A stretch of DNA of 64,000 bases from Poa pratensis. Lineage: Eukaryota > Streptophyta > Magnoliopsida > Poales > Poaceae. Every line of letters begins with the position of its first letter. The first letter of the stretch is position 1. The stretch lies in NCBI GenBank assembly GCA_947311845.1, contig CAMZMU010000027.1, forward strand, positions 72,458,184-72,522,183, written 5' to 3'. Position numbers and translations under genes: made by a program. Shown here piece after piece: positions 33,033 to 43,808 of the stretch. The notes below the pieces were generated by a model. That model was not told the DNA's origin, ran no database searches, and saw nothing but the letters and a program-made list of their open reading frames with translations.

Positions 33033-33704
33033 ATGTCCGCCGCCGGCCCCGGCCGCCTGTCCCGATCGGCGTCGAAGGTCGTGGTGAAGCCAGCCAACGG
33101 GTACCATCTGCTGCGTATCGACGGCTACTCCCAAACCAAGGCGCTCCTCCCCGGCCAGAAGCTCTCCTCCCAGACCTTCAACGTCGGCAACCACTCGTGG
33201 CGCATCGACTACTACCCCAACGGCCGCGACACCTCCAAGACATCCGACGCCATCTCCGTCTACCTCCAGCTGGCCGACCACACCACTACTCCCCAGCAGG
33301 CGCGGTACAAGTTCGGCCTCCTGGACAAGAACGGCATCGCCTCGTACGAGCACGAGCCCCAGACGGGATCCTTCACCGGCGTCGCCGTCGTGGAACAAGG
33401 CCCAGGACACGGCTTCGAGGAGTTCATCCGGAATGAAGACCTGGAGAGGCGCCGCGACGATCTGATCCGCGACGACAGCATCGTGATCCGGTGCGACGTG
33501 GGCGTCACGCAGATCGAGAGCACGTACCTCGCGCAGGACGACATCCAGGACCAGCACTACTACGGCGCCTATCATGGGTATGGCTATGGCCATGGCCCTG
33601 GTCGCCGCCATGGACGCCAGCATCGTGCGGATGACAAGCAGTACGTCCGGTGGTGTTTGAACCAAGGAGCCGGTAGATCACCCGAGGAGGAACAAGACTA
33701 TTGA
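33033..33704 (+). CDS. MATH-domain protein lacking a BTB domain
   Basis: Single-exon frame of 223 residues, start in the good context GCGACCATGTCC. Residues ~18-150 form a MATH domain of the grass MBTB type: GYHLLRIDGYSQTK, FNVGNHSWRIDYYPNG, YKFGLLDKNG, GFEEFIRNEDLERR and DDSIVIRCDVGVTQI. In that family MATH binds substrates and a following BTB domain binds CUL3 ubiquitin ligase. Here the BTB domain is absent; after residue ~165 the protein ends in a Tyr/Gly/His-rich tail (HYYGAYHGYGYGHGPGRRH) and an acidic end. It could act as a competitor of full-length MBTB proteins (inference) or be a truncated copy whose tail is former out-of-frame sequence. No stop or frameshift occurs within the MATH part; GC-rich codon use is typical of grass single-exon genes. 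Confidence 0.85.
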   Translation: MSAAGPGRLSRSASKVVVKPANGYHLLRIDGYSQTKALLPGQKLSSQTFNVGNHSWRIDYYPNGRDTSKTSDAISVYLQLADHTTTPQQARYKFGLLDKNGIASYEHEPQTGSFTGVAVVEQGPGHGFEEFIRNEDLERRRDDLIRDDSIVIRCDVGVTQIESTYLAQDDIQDQHYYGAYHGYGYGHGPGRRHGRQHRADDKQYVRWCLNQGAGRSPEEEQDY

Positions 33705-33829
33705 TTACAGTATAGAAAAGTAATGTGAGGCCGTGATTGCTTTTACTTCTTGTGTTGGTCGTTTTGTCCTATAATATGGGCTATGGCGGTTATTTAGGCT
33801 TTCATTGGATGAATTATTATTATTATGGA

Positions 33830-33965
33830 AAATATGTCCATGTGATTGCCACGAAATTAGTATACATTATTTGCTAAGGGATAAAATATGTCCATGTGAT
33901 TGCCATTTACACGAAATTAGTATTGTCTTCTACGGAATAAAAAAAATGTCCATGGAATTGTCTTT
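33830..33965. repeat. Tandem repeat in the MATH gene 3' flank
   Basis: AATATGTCCATGTGATTGCC then ACGAAATTAGTAT occurs at 33831 and 33895 (64 bp apart), with a third degraded start AAATGTCCATGGAATTG near 33944. Confidence 0.75.
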
Positions 33966-34155
33966 TTAAATATCAGCAGGTTTATATAGTATGTTAATTC
34001 TATTATTGTACCAATCACCCATGAACGAACAATGATTAATGAATCCTCTTGTTCCTCTCTTTACAAAAGTTGCCACGTTAAGTTAGAAGCCGCATGCACC
34101 TTTTTTTTCTCAATTGATTGCTCTGTAACCGTGAACAGATTCTGCTGAAACCAAT

Positions 34156-34262
34156 TTTTTTTTGAAGCTCATAATATATTAAGTCAGCAAACCGCCTCAT
34201 TACAAACCTCAATTGATCCGGCCGAGATCTGGTAAATCCCGGGCTGGAGTTTACTTCACCTC
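34156..34262 (-). mobile_element. LINE 3'-end fragment
   Basis: On the minus strand the fragment reads AGATCTCGGCCGGATCAATT, GGTTTGTAATGAGGCGGTTT, CTTAATATATTATGAGCTTC and then an A run (34153-34162 on the plus strand as T). This is the usual look of a Triticeae LINE 3' end. Flanks share only ACCAA, so the target duplication is uncertain. Confidence 0.5.
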
Positions 34263-34383
34263 GTACCAAACATTTTTTGGCGTAGCAGTTTTTGCGGGCC
34301 TGAAAACACCCAGGGTAGTTTGATTCCTTGAAATAGGAATAAGTCTGTCCTTCACATTCTGCATTTTAGCCATATTAACAATA

Positions 34384-35870
34384 CTAGCAAAAAGTGCCCG
34401 TGCGTTGCAACGGGTCCAAATTTAAAAGTTGGCAATTAGTCAATTATATCTAAAGATGGCCCTTGAAAATGTATTGCATACCCATGACTTCATCCACTTA
34501 ATGCTCCACTATACATCTATATAATAACCTTTATAAAAAGATAAATAAAAACTTGCCACTTATTTTCCAATCTTCAGTGTTAAGAAAAAAGGAATTATCA
34601 GTTTGTGCAATCTATCCTTGTTCAAACAGTCATATGATTGGTTGTTACGTAGAAATCATGTCGTATCGCTTCAGTTTTTAAGTCAATTACCTTTCTATGT
34701 GCTTGTTACAGCAGAGTTTCAGAAATATTTGCATGATAAGAGCAGAAAGAAAGAACTCAGTGCCGACCAACTGCCCGTGCCTTGCAACGGGTATGGATAA
34801 AGCAGAAATTTTAAATTTGAAGTTTACCCTAATTCATCATAACACATAGAACTACGATAGGTTTCGCCCAACTATAATCCTCTTACATGTTCGACTATAC
34901 AACAATCCTCACAAAAGTAAGAAAAGCTCACTGGTTACTTCTCAACTTTTTTCTCTACGTTATGCACATCCAAATATATAAAATCATCATGCATAAAAAA
35001 TCACTTGCTGTATTGCATATGAAAGAACAGAAAACTGGTTCATGCAGGGAATTTGCCGGTTCACAACTGAACTGCTCCGTTGTCTTCTGTCTGAATGAAA
35101 ACAGACATCGACCTCTCAAATGAGGAAGCAAGGAGTGCATATGGTGGTGGCGCACTAAATCAACCCTTGTTTCTCACAGGTACGAAAGCAAGTGGACTGA
35201 GGATGTAAGTTACGGCGATGCATTCTTGTAGATCTTGCAGTGAGGCTCCGCCTGGATAGCTTGCACTGGTGCTGACGCGGGATGTACCAGAGGAGATTGA
35301 GATCGCTATCTGCCGGCCGTCTACGCATTCGACGTCGCGGACGAAGAAGTAGAGGAACCACATGCGCTGACATGGGGTCGCGAGAGGAGGAGGAGTTGAC
35401 ACTGGTCTCTGCAGGCTTGCCGGCTATGCGACGCACCATCACAGTGGTCCTCCGTTCCCGCCGTGGGGCTTCAAGTCGCGGACGACTTGATGACTCGCGG
35501 AGCAGCGGCATCGGCATGGAAACTCGGGGAGAAGCCCTCGCCGCCGCCTCCCGTGTTGCATGGAAACTCGGGGCGAAGCCCGCGCCGCCGCCTCCCGTGT
35601 TGGAGCACGCGTGCTGGCTCCCCATCCACCTGTGCGGCGTCGGCGGGGCAGGCCGCCGCCGGAGGATTTGTGGCCGGCGCGGCACTCTGCACAGCCTTCC
35701 GGCCAGCGACGGAGAAGAAATTAGGGATTTCTTAACCCTTATGTAGTTTTACAGTTCAGCCCACGTATAAGGAGCGCGGGTTGATTTCTCCAGTACTTAG
35801 GGGCTTAACTGAAAAAGTACTCGACGCACGACGTACGACCGGCACGGTTAAGCATATTATATAGTAGAGA
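34384..35870 (-). mobile_element. Non-autonomous Helitron
   Basis: On the minus strand the element starts TCTCTACTATATAATA at 35870, a close match to the plant Helitron 5' consensus. It ends CTAG at 34384-34387, with the hairpin-forming CCCGTTGCAACGCACGGG (34397-34414) nine bases before the end. It sits between A (5') and T (3') as expected for Helitron insertion. The 1,487-bp interior contains no Rep/helicase, so it depends on other copies. The GC-rich part at 35160-35750 may be a captured gene piece but matches nothing I know. Confidence 0.88.
35514..35605. repeat. 44-bp tandem duplication inside the Helitron
   Basis: GCATGGAAACTCGGGG with GAAGCCC and CGCCGCCGCCTCCCGTGTT occurs at 35514 and 35558, differing at two or three positions. 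Confidence 0.85.
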
Positions 35871-36370
35871 TTCTACTTCCTACATGGACAATAGATCAAG
35901 ATGAACAAATAAGGTGCGCAACCTCATATTTAATGGTGATTGACCAGCCTTGTTGACAGCGAGCACTCTTCTCCTTTGTTCATCAATTTCCATCTGCATT
36001 GCAAATATAAAACCCATGTCATAAGGCCACAAAAAAGATGACATGCGCCTCTTTGTTTCGTCCTCACGAAGGGGCAACAATACATTCAGATCAACATGCT
36101 TTCAAATAGTAACATGTTACAGTGACTAAGCAGTCAGCATTACATCGAGATAACTATCCTATTGTACTAGTTCAGGCGAAATATAAGAGTCATGAACACC
36201 ATGCTTGCCACAAAACCTCCATGGAGAAAACGGGCAGTTTCTTTCTGCTGAAAAACAAAACCGCACACAGAGGAAACAATTCATGCACAAAATGCATACA
36301 TTGTTCGCTTTATCCGATGGAGCTATTAAGTTTTGCATCGGATAAATAAAAACGAACAGGCTTATATGTT
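35871..36370. other. Intergenic, nothing recognised
   Basis: Short frames only. No element edges or exons identified. Confidence 0.35.
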
Positions 36371-36374
36371 CGGC

Positions 36375-36580
36375 GACTCGAGGCGCAATCTTATACGACC
36401 CCTGCTTGAACGACCAGTTCGTGGACCACGTTAGGCACTGTACAATGCCGCAAAACCCATCTCGTCAAACGAATTTTGCTGCTTATTTGCTACGTGTCGG
36501 ACTCTGAACATGGTCCACGAACTGGGTCGTTGAAGCTGAGGTCGTATAGGATTTCTTTCCCCGCGACTCGATGTTTCGAT
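36375..36580. repeat. ~200-bp inverted-repeat (foldback/MITE-like) element
   Basis: The left arm (about 36376-36437) contains TTATACGACCCCTGCTTGAA then CGACCAGTTCGTGGACCA. The right arm (about 36502-36572) is its near complement (TGGTCCACGAACTGGGTCG, TGAAGCTGAGGTCGTATAGG). The outermost CGACTCGAG and CGCGACTCGATG also pair. The ~65-bp spacer is unrelated. No target duplication was resolved, so the transposon class is unknown. Confidence 0.7.
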
Positions 36581-37840
36581 CCCGTGTGGTGCTCCTCTCT
36601 CAGGCATATACTCTCCTCGGAGTAGGTACGAATGGAACGTGGATTTGGTCCATGCGAAAGGGCGTCCGTGCGAAATCTGGTTCATCCATCTCGTTCGTCC
36701 GACCTTTTTTTCTGCACGGGTGGAGCTTTTCTCATTTCTTATATTGTCTATTTTTTCTGCAGTTCGCGAGGGTCGACCTTTTTTAGGTGGCATTATTATT
36801 TTTGCCGGTGGAGGATGAATGAATTAAAATACGAAGTTTTTGAAGTTGATATTTTGCACATACGTATAATATATTATTGGCTACACCCTGACTTTTTTCT
36901 GAAAATTTTAAAACTCATAAATTTGATTTTCAATTTTTTTAAATTAGTCATAGTTTTCTTTTCCAAGTGGTGTGTCCTTTGGACCGCCAAATGTACTGCC
37001 ATTACTGAATGAATGCACTTCAAAAATTGTTGGTAGTGTACTGCCCCACGAACAATTCTCTAAACTGAATAATACACAAAAAGAAACGGCTTTTCTTTAA
37101 TAATTTTTTGTTACATTTGCTGTAACAGCAGTTAACCATGTGCCAAAAAAAGAGATAACTAATGGTCCGTTGACCAGTGACCACAGTACTGAATTTCCTC
37201 TCCACCACACCTTGTCAAGCTTATCTTATCCCCATCGAACCTCCAAAAGCTTTTGATTTGAAGTAAAGAAAAGTGTATGGAGCGGAACGCAACAGCAGCA
37301 GCTGCACACCATTAGCTATCTCAACAGCAGCACCATTGGCTCTCTCGCTAGTTGCGCTGTGGAGGCGCACGAGCAAGTGAACGCAGCAGCGCAGGATGAT
37401 TCGAGCCCCGGCCGTCCTGCTGAATCGTTGCCGTCGGCGTACAAAGTCGAAAAGTGGCGACAAAATCAGAAATTTTTCTCTTGGAGCAGCAACAACGAAA
37501 CTGAGGAAGTAATCACCGCCGGTCCTGGACGAGCTTGGCCGACCACGGCGGAGAGATGGATTGCCGATTGTACTTCCAAATAATAAACATCTGCACTGTC
37601 TAAAAAGAAAACCAGTACTGCCCGTAGAAGATGGTTGATAGAGGAGAATACATGCTAATACATCACAGGTAATTCCAAAATGCAATTCCAATTCTCCGCA
37701 TCTGCATACCAACAATACTACCTCAGTACACGTTCTAATTTTTAGCAGTGCATCAGGTATGAAGCAGTACATGAATCTGCCTCTCAAATTCTCAACAAAA
37801 AGAAGAAAAAAAGCTGCGCCAGATGTTCTTTTGAGCCCGG
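36581..37840. other. No gene recognised
   Basis: A minus-strand frame at 37221-37787 (188 codons) and a plus frame at 37359-37583 overlap. Neither shows a domain, and their composition changes abruptly within the frame, so I do not call them genes. Confidence 0.35.
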
Positions 37841-38607
37841 CGATTGGTGTCGCCCCGGGGAGCGAGCAAGCACCCAGTTCTTTTGAGTTTCAGACGGCGG
37901 GAGGAGTTGCGCCAGCGGCCGGTCGGACCGGCGGCGCTGCAGCTGGGGCCAGGATTGGTAGTAGCAAGAGTGCCGCGGGGAACACAATTGGCAGCGGCAA
38001 ATCCTCAAATTCGTCAGGGTGAGTTACTCGCTCACTCGAAGGACTTGGTCCTGGTCTTCCGAACCGTCAGGAGACGCTGCTGCTGCAGTTTCCACGGCCG
38101 TCTTCCCTCGTCACTGCGCCAACCACCAGCTCCTGTTTGGGCGACGGAAGAAGGCAACGCTGGGAACCACGGCAGGGTAGCACGGTCTCTTGCCGGCGGC
38201 GGGGAAGGCGAGGCCTAGGCGGAGCAGGAGTCCCCAGGTGGCGGGGAAAGCAGAGCGGCGTGGGGGTCTACCGGCGGCGAGGAAGAAGAGGCGGTGCGGC
38301 GCGGCGGCTGCCGGCAGTGGGAAAGCAGGGCGCGGGAGCGGTTGAGACGGGTGGCAGCCCTGGACATGGCCGGTGGTGAGAGCGGTTGTGTGGGGACGGG
38401 AGCCATGGACATGGCCGTGAGAGGGCGGTTGCGGGGGCCGTGGACGTGGCCGTGAGGAGGCGGCGGACGCGGGAGATCGGGGAAGCGCTGGATTCGGGAC
38501 GGGAGACCTGCAGGAGCCTAGGCCAGCGGCGGGGCTGCGCAGCGGAGGATTCCGGTGGCGAAGAAGGTGGAAGGATGTTGCGAATCGAACGGGACACGGC
38601 GGTGCGA

Positions 38608-38840
38608 GCTCCCTCGCGCCGGCGTCCCGCCGTCGCTCGCTTGCTCGCCCGCCGGAGTAGAAGGTGGTTAGGGTGGGTTGGTGCCGTGGGCGGGCCGCCG
38701 TCGCTCGCTTGCTCGCCCGCCGGCGTAGAAGGTGGTTAGGGTGGGTTGGTGCCGTGGGCGGGCCTCGCTCCCTCGCGCCGGCGTCCCGCCGTCGCTCGCT
38801 CGCTCGGCCCGCGCTGGAGAAGAAGCTGATTAGGATGGGT
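38608..38840. repeat. GC-rich tandem repeat, 68-bp unit
   Basis: GCCGTCGCTCGCTTGCTCG, GTAGAAGGTGGTTAGGGTGG and GTTGGTGCCGTGGGCGGGC recur at 38629 and 38697. A third, shorter copy at 38788 is preceded by a second copy of CTCCCTCGCGCCGGCGTCCC (also at 38610). Confidence 0.85.
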
Positions 38841-38904
38841 CGGTACTCGGTTCGGTCGGGTTGCTTGGCAGCTTCTTCCAATAGAATGGAGCCCTATAGG
38901 GAGG

Positions 38905-38935
38905 CCCGGTTGTAGATACTTAATCTACAACCGGT
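38905..38935. repeat. ACCGGTTGTAG palindrome at the end of a GC-rich module (copy 1)
   Basis: CCCGGTTGTAGATACTTAAT followed by CTACAACCGGTTG forms an inverted pair. It lies where the GC-rich module 37840-38880 meets AT-rich DNA, and is followed by ATATATCC and a TATATA run. The same arrangement recurs at 42256. Confidence 0.6.
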
Positions 38936-39087
38936 TGCTGAATATATCCGTATATATATAGGTATATATATATATATGTATGTACGAGCTATTCTCCCTA
39001 CAACCACTTCTGTACTTCCTAGTGTTTTTTCTGTACTGCTATGCATTTTTTAGAAGTTCAGTAACCGTATTTTTGAAGTAATTGTTT

Positions 39088-39760
39088 AACCGTTTATCCA
39101 AATTGAACAAACGATACACCGTTGGAAAGCTAATGAAAACCCGTATCTTTTTTGTGTAATACCATTTTTGCGAATTCATTATCGTTTTTAAACAAGTTTA
39201 AGAAGTTTGAATCTGTGAAAAAACGCAGAGAACATATTTTTAAAATATTTTCACAACCGCTTATCGGATTTAAGCAAATGATACGCCTTTGAAAAGCCAA
39301 TGCAATCCCGCATCTTTTTGTTTCAGATCATTGTTTAAAATTCATTACGGTTTTAAAACAATTTTAACAATACCGAAATGTAAAATATCACAGAAAACGT
39401 ATTTGTTGAATATTTTCTCAACCGTTCATTGGAATGATGCAAATGATATGCCGTTGGAAAGCTATTGAAAATCCGCAATTTTTTTACTTTACGGTTTTTT
39501 CCAAATTCATAACGGATTAAAAGTAATTTTGAAAATACGCTATTCTATAATGAGGCATAGAAGGGCGGATGGTATTTTGTCCGCGGTTTTTGAACCACTT
39601 ATCGGAATGATGCAAGTGATATGGCAGCGGAAAGATACCGAGTATACGCAACTTTTTCATTCACGTTGTTTTTGCAAATACTTTGCGGTTTAAGAGTAAT
39701 TTTAAAAGTTTTAAAATCGGATTACCCGTGTTTCATGTATTCATGTTGGTGTTGGGATCA
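39088..39760. repeat. Degenerate ~168-bp tandem repeat, four units
   Basis: Units start AACCGTTTATCC-like at 39088, 39255, 39420 and 39593 (spacing 167, 165 and 173). Each contains AAATGATACGCCGTTGGAAAG-like and ATTCATTACGGTTTTAAAAC-like words in the same order, with roughly 70 per cent agreement by eye. No coding potential. Confidence 0.8.
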
Positions 39761-41540
39761 AATCGACTAGATTGCAATATGATCGTCGTGGGTTGCACTA
39801 TCTAATGAGATTATAATATATTACACCATATGGAGCTATTTATACCAATGTTCGATGCATCTATAGCTCAAAACGTCAAGATTTGAATGATTTATTTCCG
39901 TCCAGAATGTTGTACTTCCCTCAACACGCGTGTGAACTTTCCTGTATGTGCGTGTGTACTGCCGACGGAATTTCCGTGATCAGTGTTTAGTAACATAACG
40001 AGAACTTTATCATATGATAGTTATTTGTTTTAGGTGAATGACCACTCAAAATGTTTTGATTGAAAAGACACATTTATTAAAGTTACCGGTGACAATAGGA
40101 AAAATTGATTTCTAAGTGTGTTTATTTCTCGGTCAAAATTTGGTCAAACCTATTTTGCCCTATTAAAAATTTATTTGACAACCCATCCGACCTCGGAATC
40201 GAGTAATTCTTCTCGCGTTAGAAAGATGGAGCCATGATCTATCTACGTTTTTTTTTTCAAAAAATGTGTACTTCCAAATACAACTATGTGTACTTCCGGG
40301 CAGAACATATTGAACTTCCGATGATTATTACTGACATGATGCTCTATGAAACGATGTAACTAGACTTCCCTTGACGCACGTGTGAACTTGCCAGTATATG
40401 GGTGTGTGCTTTCGACAGGTTTAACCGTGATTAGTTGCAAATACTATTCACTAAAACATGTTCATATCATATTTGTACTTCACGAAAGTGAGACTTGTAC
40501 TTCTCAGATTATATATTCATAACTCGAGGTGGGATTTTTGAAAAACAAATTGGTGAAGGATGTGAACTTCACAGCTTAGAATTGTGTACTTCTCGATACT
40601 ACCATGTGTACTTCGGACAGTGCACTTCCGAAATTTCTCCTCTATACTTCCCACAAATACTACATATATCTACTATATTTTTAGATTTTTTTAAATATTT
40701 TAGTGCGGCCGTGTACTTCTGAAATCGAAAAGTTGTGCTTCCTAGAGTCCCCGTGTGTACTTCTTATATTTTACATATAATTATTTCTTATTTATGTTAC
40801 ATTTCCCATATAAATCTTGCACTTCCCACATATAAGCTTTGTACTTCCCACATATAAGCTTTGTACTTCTCAAATTCATTGTTTGTACTTCCGGCTGTAT
40901 TTTTCCACTGCATGACTATCCACAAAGTCTCTCACTTATGCAAAATGAACATCCCAGTGGAAACTAATGTCTACTACTCCCGGTGGTGATCATGCATGTC
41001 GAGAAGTCACTATTTGTACTTCATATAAATAGAGTAGATGGTCGTTTTAACTCTCGTCACGAACTTCTCGGTTGTTTCATGTCTGGTTTCACGACTAGTG
41101 TTCTTGTCATACAGTGTCCGTTTTAGGTCAATGAACAGTTAAATGTTTCACGACTATCTGTCCCTTTGCGTCTTCCATTGTGTGACCGATTACACACATC
41201 AACTAATTGCCTTGAAGAAAAGAGCAAAGCTGAGCGGACAGCATCAGCAACTTCGGTTTGAGAAAAAGAAAGAAGAGAGGAGCGGAGAGCACTAGCAGCA
41301 TCGCAGTATTGTGCACCATGAGTGATTCTCCCAGAATGAAAAGGTGTGTAATGCTCATCTAGTCAATCAGAGCACGGAGCGAAAGATAAGAGACAAGCCC
41401 ATGTGATATTTGGTAAGCTCGTACAGTATACTGCTGACACTAGACGGGTGTACCTCCGATGCCAAATATCTGCATTGAAACCTCAGCTCTTCCACTGTTG
41501 CGCAAGTCAAATGAAAAACAAAATGCTACCGCATCTCGAG
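39761..41540. other. AT-rich DNA with scattered TGTACTTCC words, no gene
   Basis: Between about 40255 and 40905 the word TGTACTTCC/TGTACTTCT recurs more than ten times at irregular 20-60 base spacing, in one stretch as CACATATAAGCTTTGTACTT twice in tandem (40837-40875). No frame with coding character was found. Confidence 0.6.
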
Positions 41541-41570
41541 CAGAAGAGGCATGGTTGAACTGCTAGTGCT

Positions 41571-41790
41571 GCTTGGTGTATTCACTGGACCTAGAAGGCG
41601 GTGCCTGTACTGCGGGAGATCAGGCCGCCGGCACCATGGAGTGCGGAAGGCCAGGCAGGTGGCGAGTGGCGACCCTGCTTGGTGGATTCACTGGAACTGG
41701 CCAGCGGCGCATGCACTGCGGGAGATCAGGCCGCCGGCGCCCTGGAGCGTGGAAGGCCGGGCAGTTTTCGCCCTGAATCACGGGCGACTG
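41571..41790. repeat. ~107-bp tandem duplication, GC-rich
   Basis: TTGGTGKATTCACTGGAMCT, GCRCTGCGGGAGATCAGGCC and GCCGGC...TGGAGYGTGGAAGGCC occur twice in the same order, offset by about 107 bp. Confidence 0.8.
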
Positions 41791-41949
41791 GGCTTGTTGC
41801 CGGCGGCGTGGAGGATCAACAGCACGCGACCAGGAAGGAAGCCTGGAAATCAAGGTAGAGATGGAGGCGCGGTGGCCTGCGGCGGCGCTGGTGGAAGGTG
41901 GGCATCACGGGGGAGGTCGCGGACCAGCCGGCGGCGGCATGGAGAGCAG

Positions 41950-42105
41950 CATGGGGGCGGCCTCCCGGCGGAGGCGAGCTCGAGGGGCGCGGCCTCCCGG
42001 ACCAGCCTGCGGCGGCGTGGCGAGCTCGAGGGGCGCGGCCACCCGGACCAGCCGGCGGCGGCGTGGCGAGCTTGAGGGGCGCGTCGAGCAGGAGATGCGC
42101 GGCCT
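41950..42105. repeat. 46-bp GC-rich tandem repeat
   Basis: GAGCTCGAGGGGCGCGGCC, CCCGGACCAGCC and GGCGGCGTGGC recur about 2.5 times. The unit is not a multiple of three, so overlapping open frames here read different sequence in each copy, arguing against coding. Confidence 0.85.
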
Positions 42106-42255
42106 CCCGGCGGCGGCGGCCGGCGAGCACGTGGCCCACGGCGATCTCGGGGGAAGAAGGTTAGGTTCGATGGGAAGGATGTGTGGTGTGGCGTGGCCGG
42201 TGGGTAAAAACACTAGTAAGATTTTTGTATTGGAATCGCATCTTGTAGGGCGAAC

Positions 42256-42292
42256 CGGTTGTAGCGCAATTACAATACAACCGGTTGTAGAA
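42256..42292. repeat. ACCGGTTGTAG palindrome at the end of a GC-rich module (copy 2)
   Basis: AACCGGTTGTAGCGCAATTA followed by ACAACCGGTTGTAGAATAT, then CCTATATATATATG. It matches in order and orientation the junction at 38905-38935, so both GC-rich modules (37840-38880 and 41545-42230) probably belong to one repeat family. Confidence 0.6.
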
Positions 42293-42299
42293 TATACCT

Positions 42300-43560
42300 G
42301 CCCTATATATATATGTATGCACTTAGATCTAATAATATTCATGTAGCATTATAGCTAAAACTAAATTCTATTATACCGAGAAACTAACTTCATTGTATAA
42401 ACCTACCCTCATCTTGTGAAAACCTTATATCTATATGCACTAGGATCTAGTAATATTTTAATTTGGAATTGGCCGGTTGTGGAATCGTATACAAAAAATA
42501 CTATAGCTTTATAGATATACAATATAGAAACGGAATATATGATAATCATAACAGTAGACACTTGAAATGATGAAGCATCGTGGTAGATATACCTTTGGCT
42601 TCAGCGGTTCTACAACTGTGCCGTAGACATGTTTTTAACTCTCCAGATCGCAACTCTGCATTAGATGTTTAATCCAAGCACAGTATAACTTAGATCAGGT
42701 ATGTAGTGAGAAGTGCACGTCAAACTGGTAATTGATATATTCGCAAAAAAAAAACTGGTAATTGATAATGGCTAGATGCAAACGAAAATAATAGAGTAAG
42801 ATTCAAAACTGTACCTAGAACAGATCGAACAGGGCTCGCGTGTTGACTTTTTGAGTTATTTAGTTTTTCTGTTTTTTCTTTTGTTTTTGACACGTAGACC
42901 TCACGGATGGGTCTGAGCTGTCAGAAAACGTGTTAACAGACTTAACAGACAAATTAGTGCTCATTGTCACACCATAGCCCCAATAGAGTTATTTATTTGT
43001 CACAAAGATCTAAAGTGGTGGTTCATCGTCACCTTGTGTTCAATTGTGATGATTTTTTTGTCATTGTCTCTATCCTGATGCATATGAGCTTGCTCATGCA
43101 TCCCTGTCGGAACATCCTCGGCGCGCGGACAACTTTCCGGCGGCGTGTACCTGCAAGACCGGCTCGACGTGCAGTTGTGCACCGCTCATGAACGATTCAC
43201 CACTGACCGGCGCTTCTGGCCAACTCAAAACGTGCAAATCACAAGCAGACCTGATTGATCCATTGATCAGGTGGTCTTTCGCGAAGCTAGCTACATGCTC
43301 TAATTGATAAGTGGTGCATGCATGCTTGATGCATCGCAACCTCTATCAGCTGAACCCCAGGGATTGCTAATTGGCGAACCGGCAGCAACGCTGGATCGGA
43401 GCATGATAGATCACCTTGCCGTAAAAGCCTTGGCAGTATTCTGGGACCCCGTCGCGCTACTACGGTTGCTGGGTGCCTCGTATTGACCTCGATGGGGCCC
43501 TCCGCGATGGTGCAAACTTCGGCCATCACCAAACTGGAGACGCACGACCTATATGATGCA
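42300..43560. other. Intergenic, no gene recognised
   Basis: AT-rich, with ATATGCACTWRGATCTARTAAT at about 42316 and 42436 (local duplication). Contains one micro-insertion (42738). Frames at 42964-43532 show no domains. Confidence 0.4.
42738..42751 (+). repeat. Micro-insertion TATTCGC plus A7, 16-bp flanking repeat
   Basis: AAACTGGTAATTGATA occurs at 42722-42737 and 42752-42767, exactly flanking 14 bases. The insert TTCGC plus A run looks like the final bases of a Triticeae LINE tail. Confidence 0.65.
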
Positions 43561-43570
43561 GATTGGCTTT

Positions 43571-43592
43571 GGGGGGGGGGGGGGGGGGGGGG
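43571..43592. repeat. Homopolymer of 22 G
   Basis: Uninterrupted run of 22 G. It may be real or inflated by sequencing or assembly; such runs can form G-quadruplexes. Confidence 0.8.
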
Positions 43593-43808
43593 AGGTAACT
43601 TGTGATTAATCTAGTTATTCGAACTCGTGACGGAGAGAGGAGGATATCTGGGAGAAAAAGTCGCACGTGCGTGTTGGACAAATGATTTCAATCCAACGGT
43701 TTTAGTAGACCTTTGGGGCAGATTGGATGGATAAAATTTTCTAACCTCAAGGATTAACGTGGATCCTCCCACGGTGCCTCCAATTAGTAAATATATACTA
43801 GATGATGC

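Noticed and set aside
38111..38881. 256-codon minus-strand frame and overlapping plus frames
   Set aside because: Low-complexity Arg/Pro/Ser composition from a 68-bp tandem repeat; reading differs between repeat units.
41551..42346. Several long GC-rich frames
   Set aside because: 46-bp and 107-bp repeats are not multiples of three and shift the reading in each copy, so conserved protein is not encoded.
43571..43592. Assembly gap marker or vector tail
   Set aside because: Both G runs (here and 47183-47202) are continuous with unique flanks, so they were kept as sequence features with a caution on exact length.
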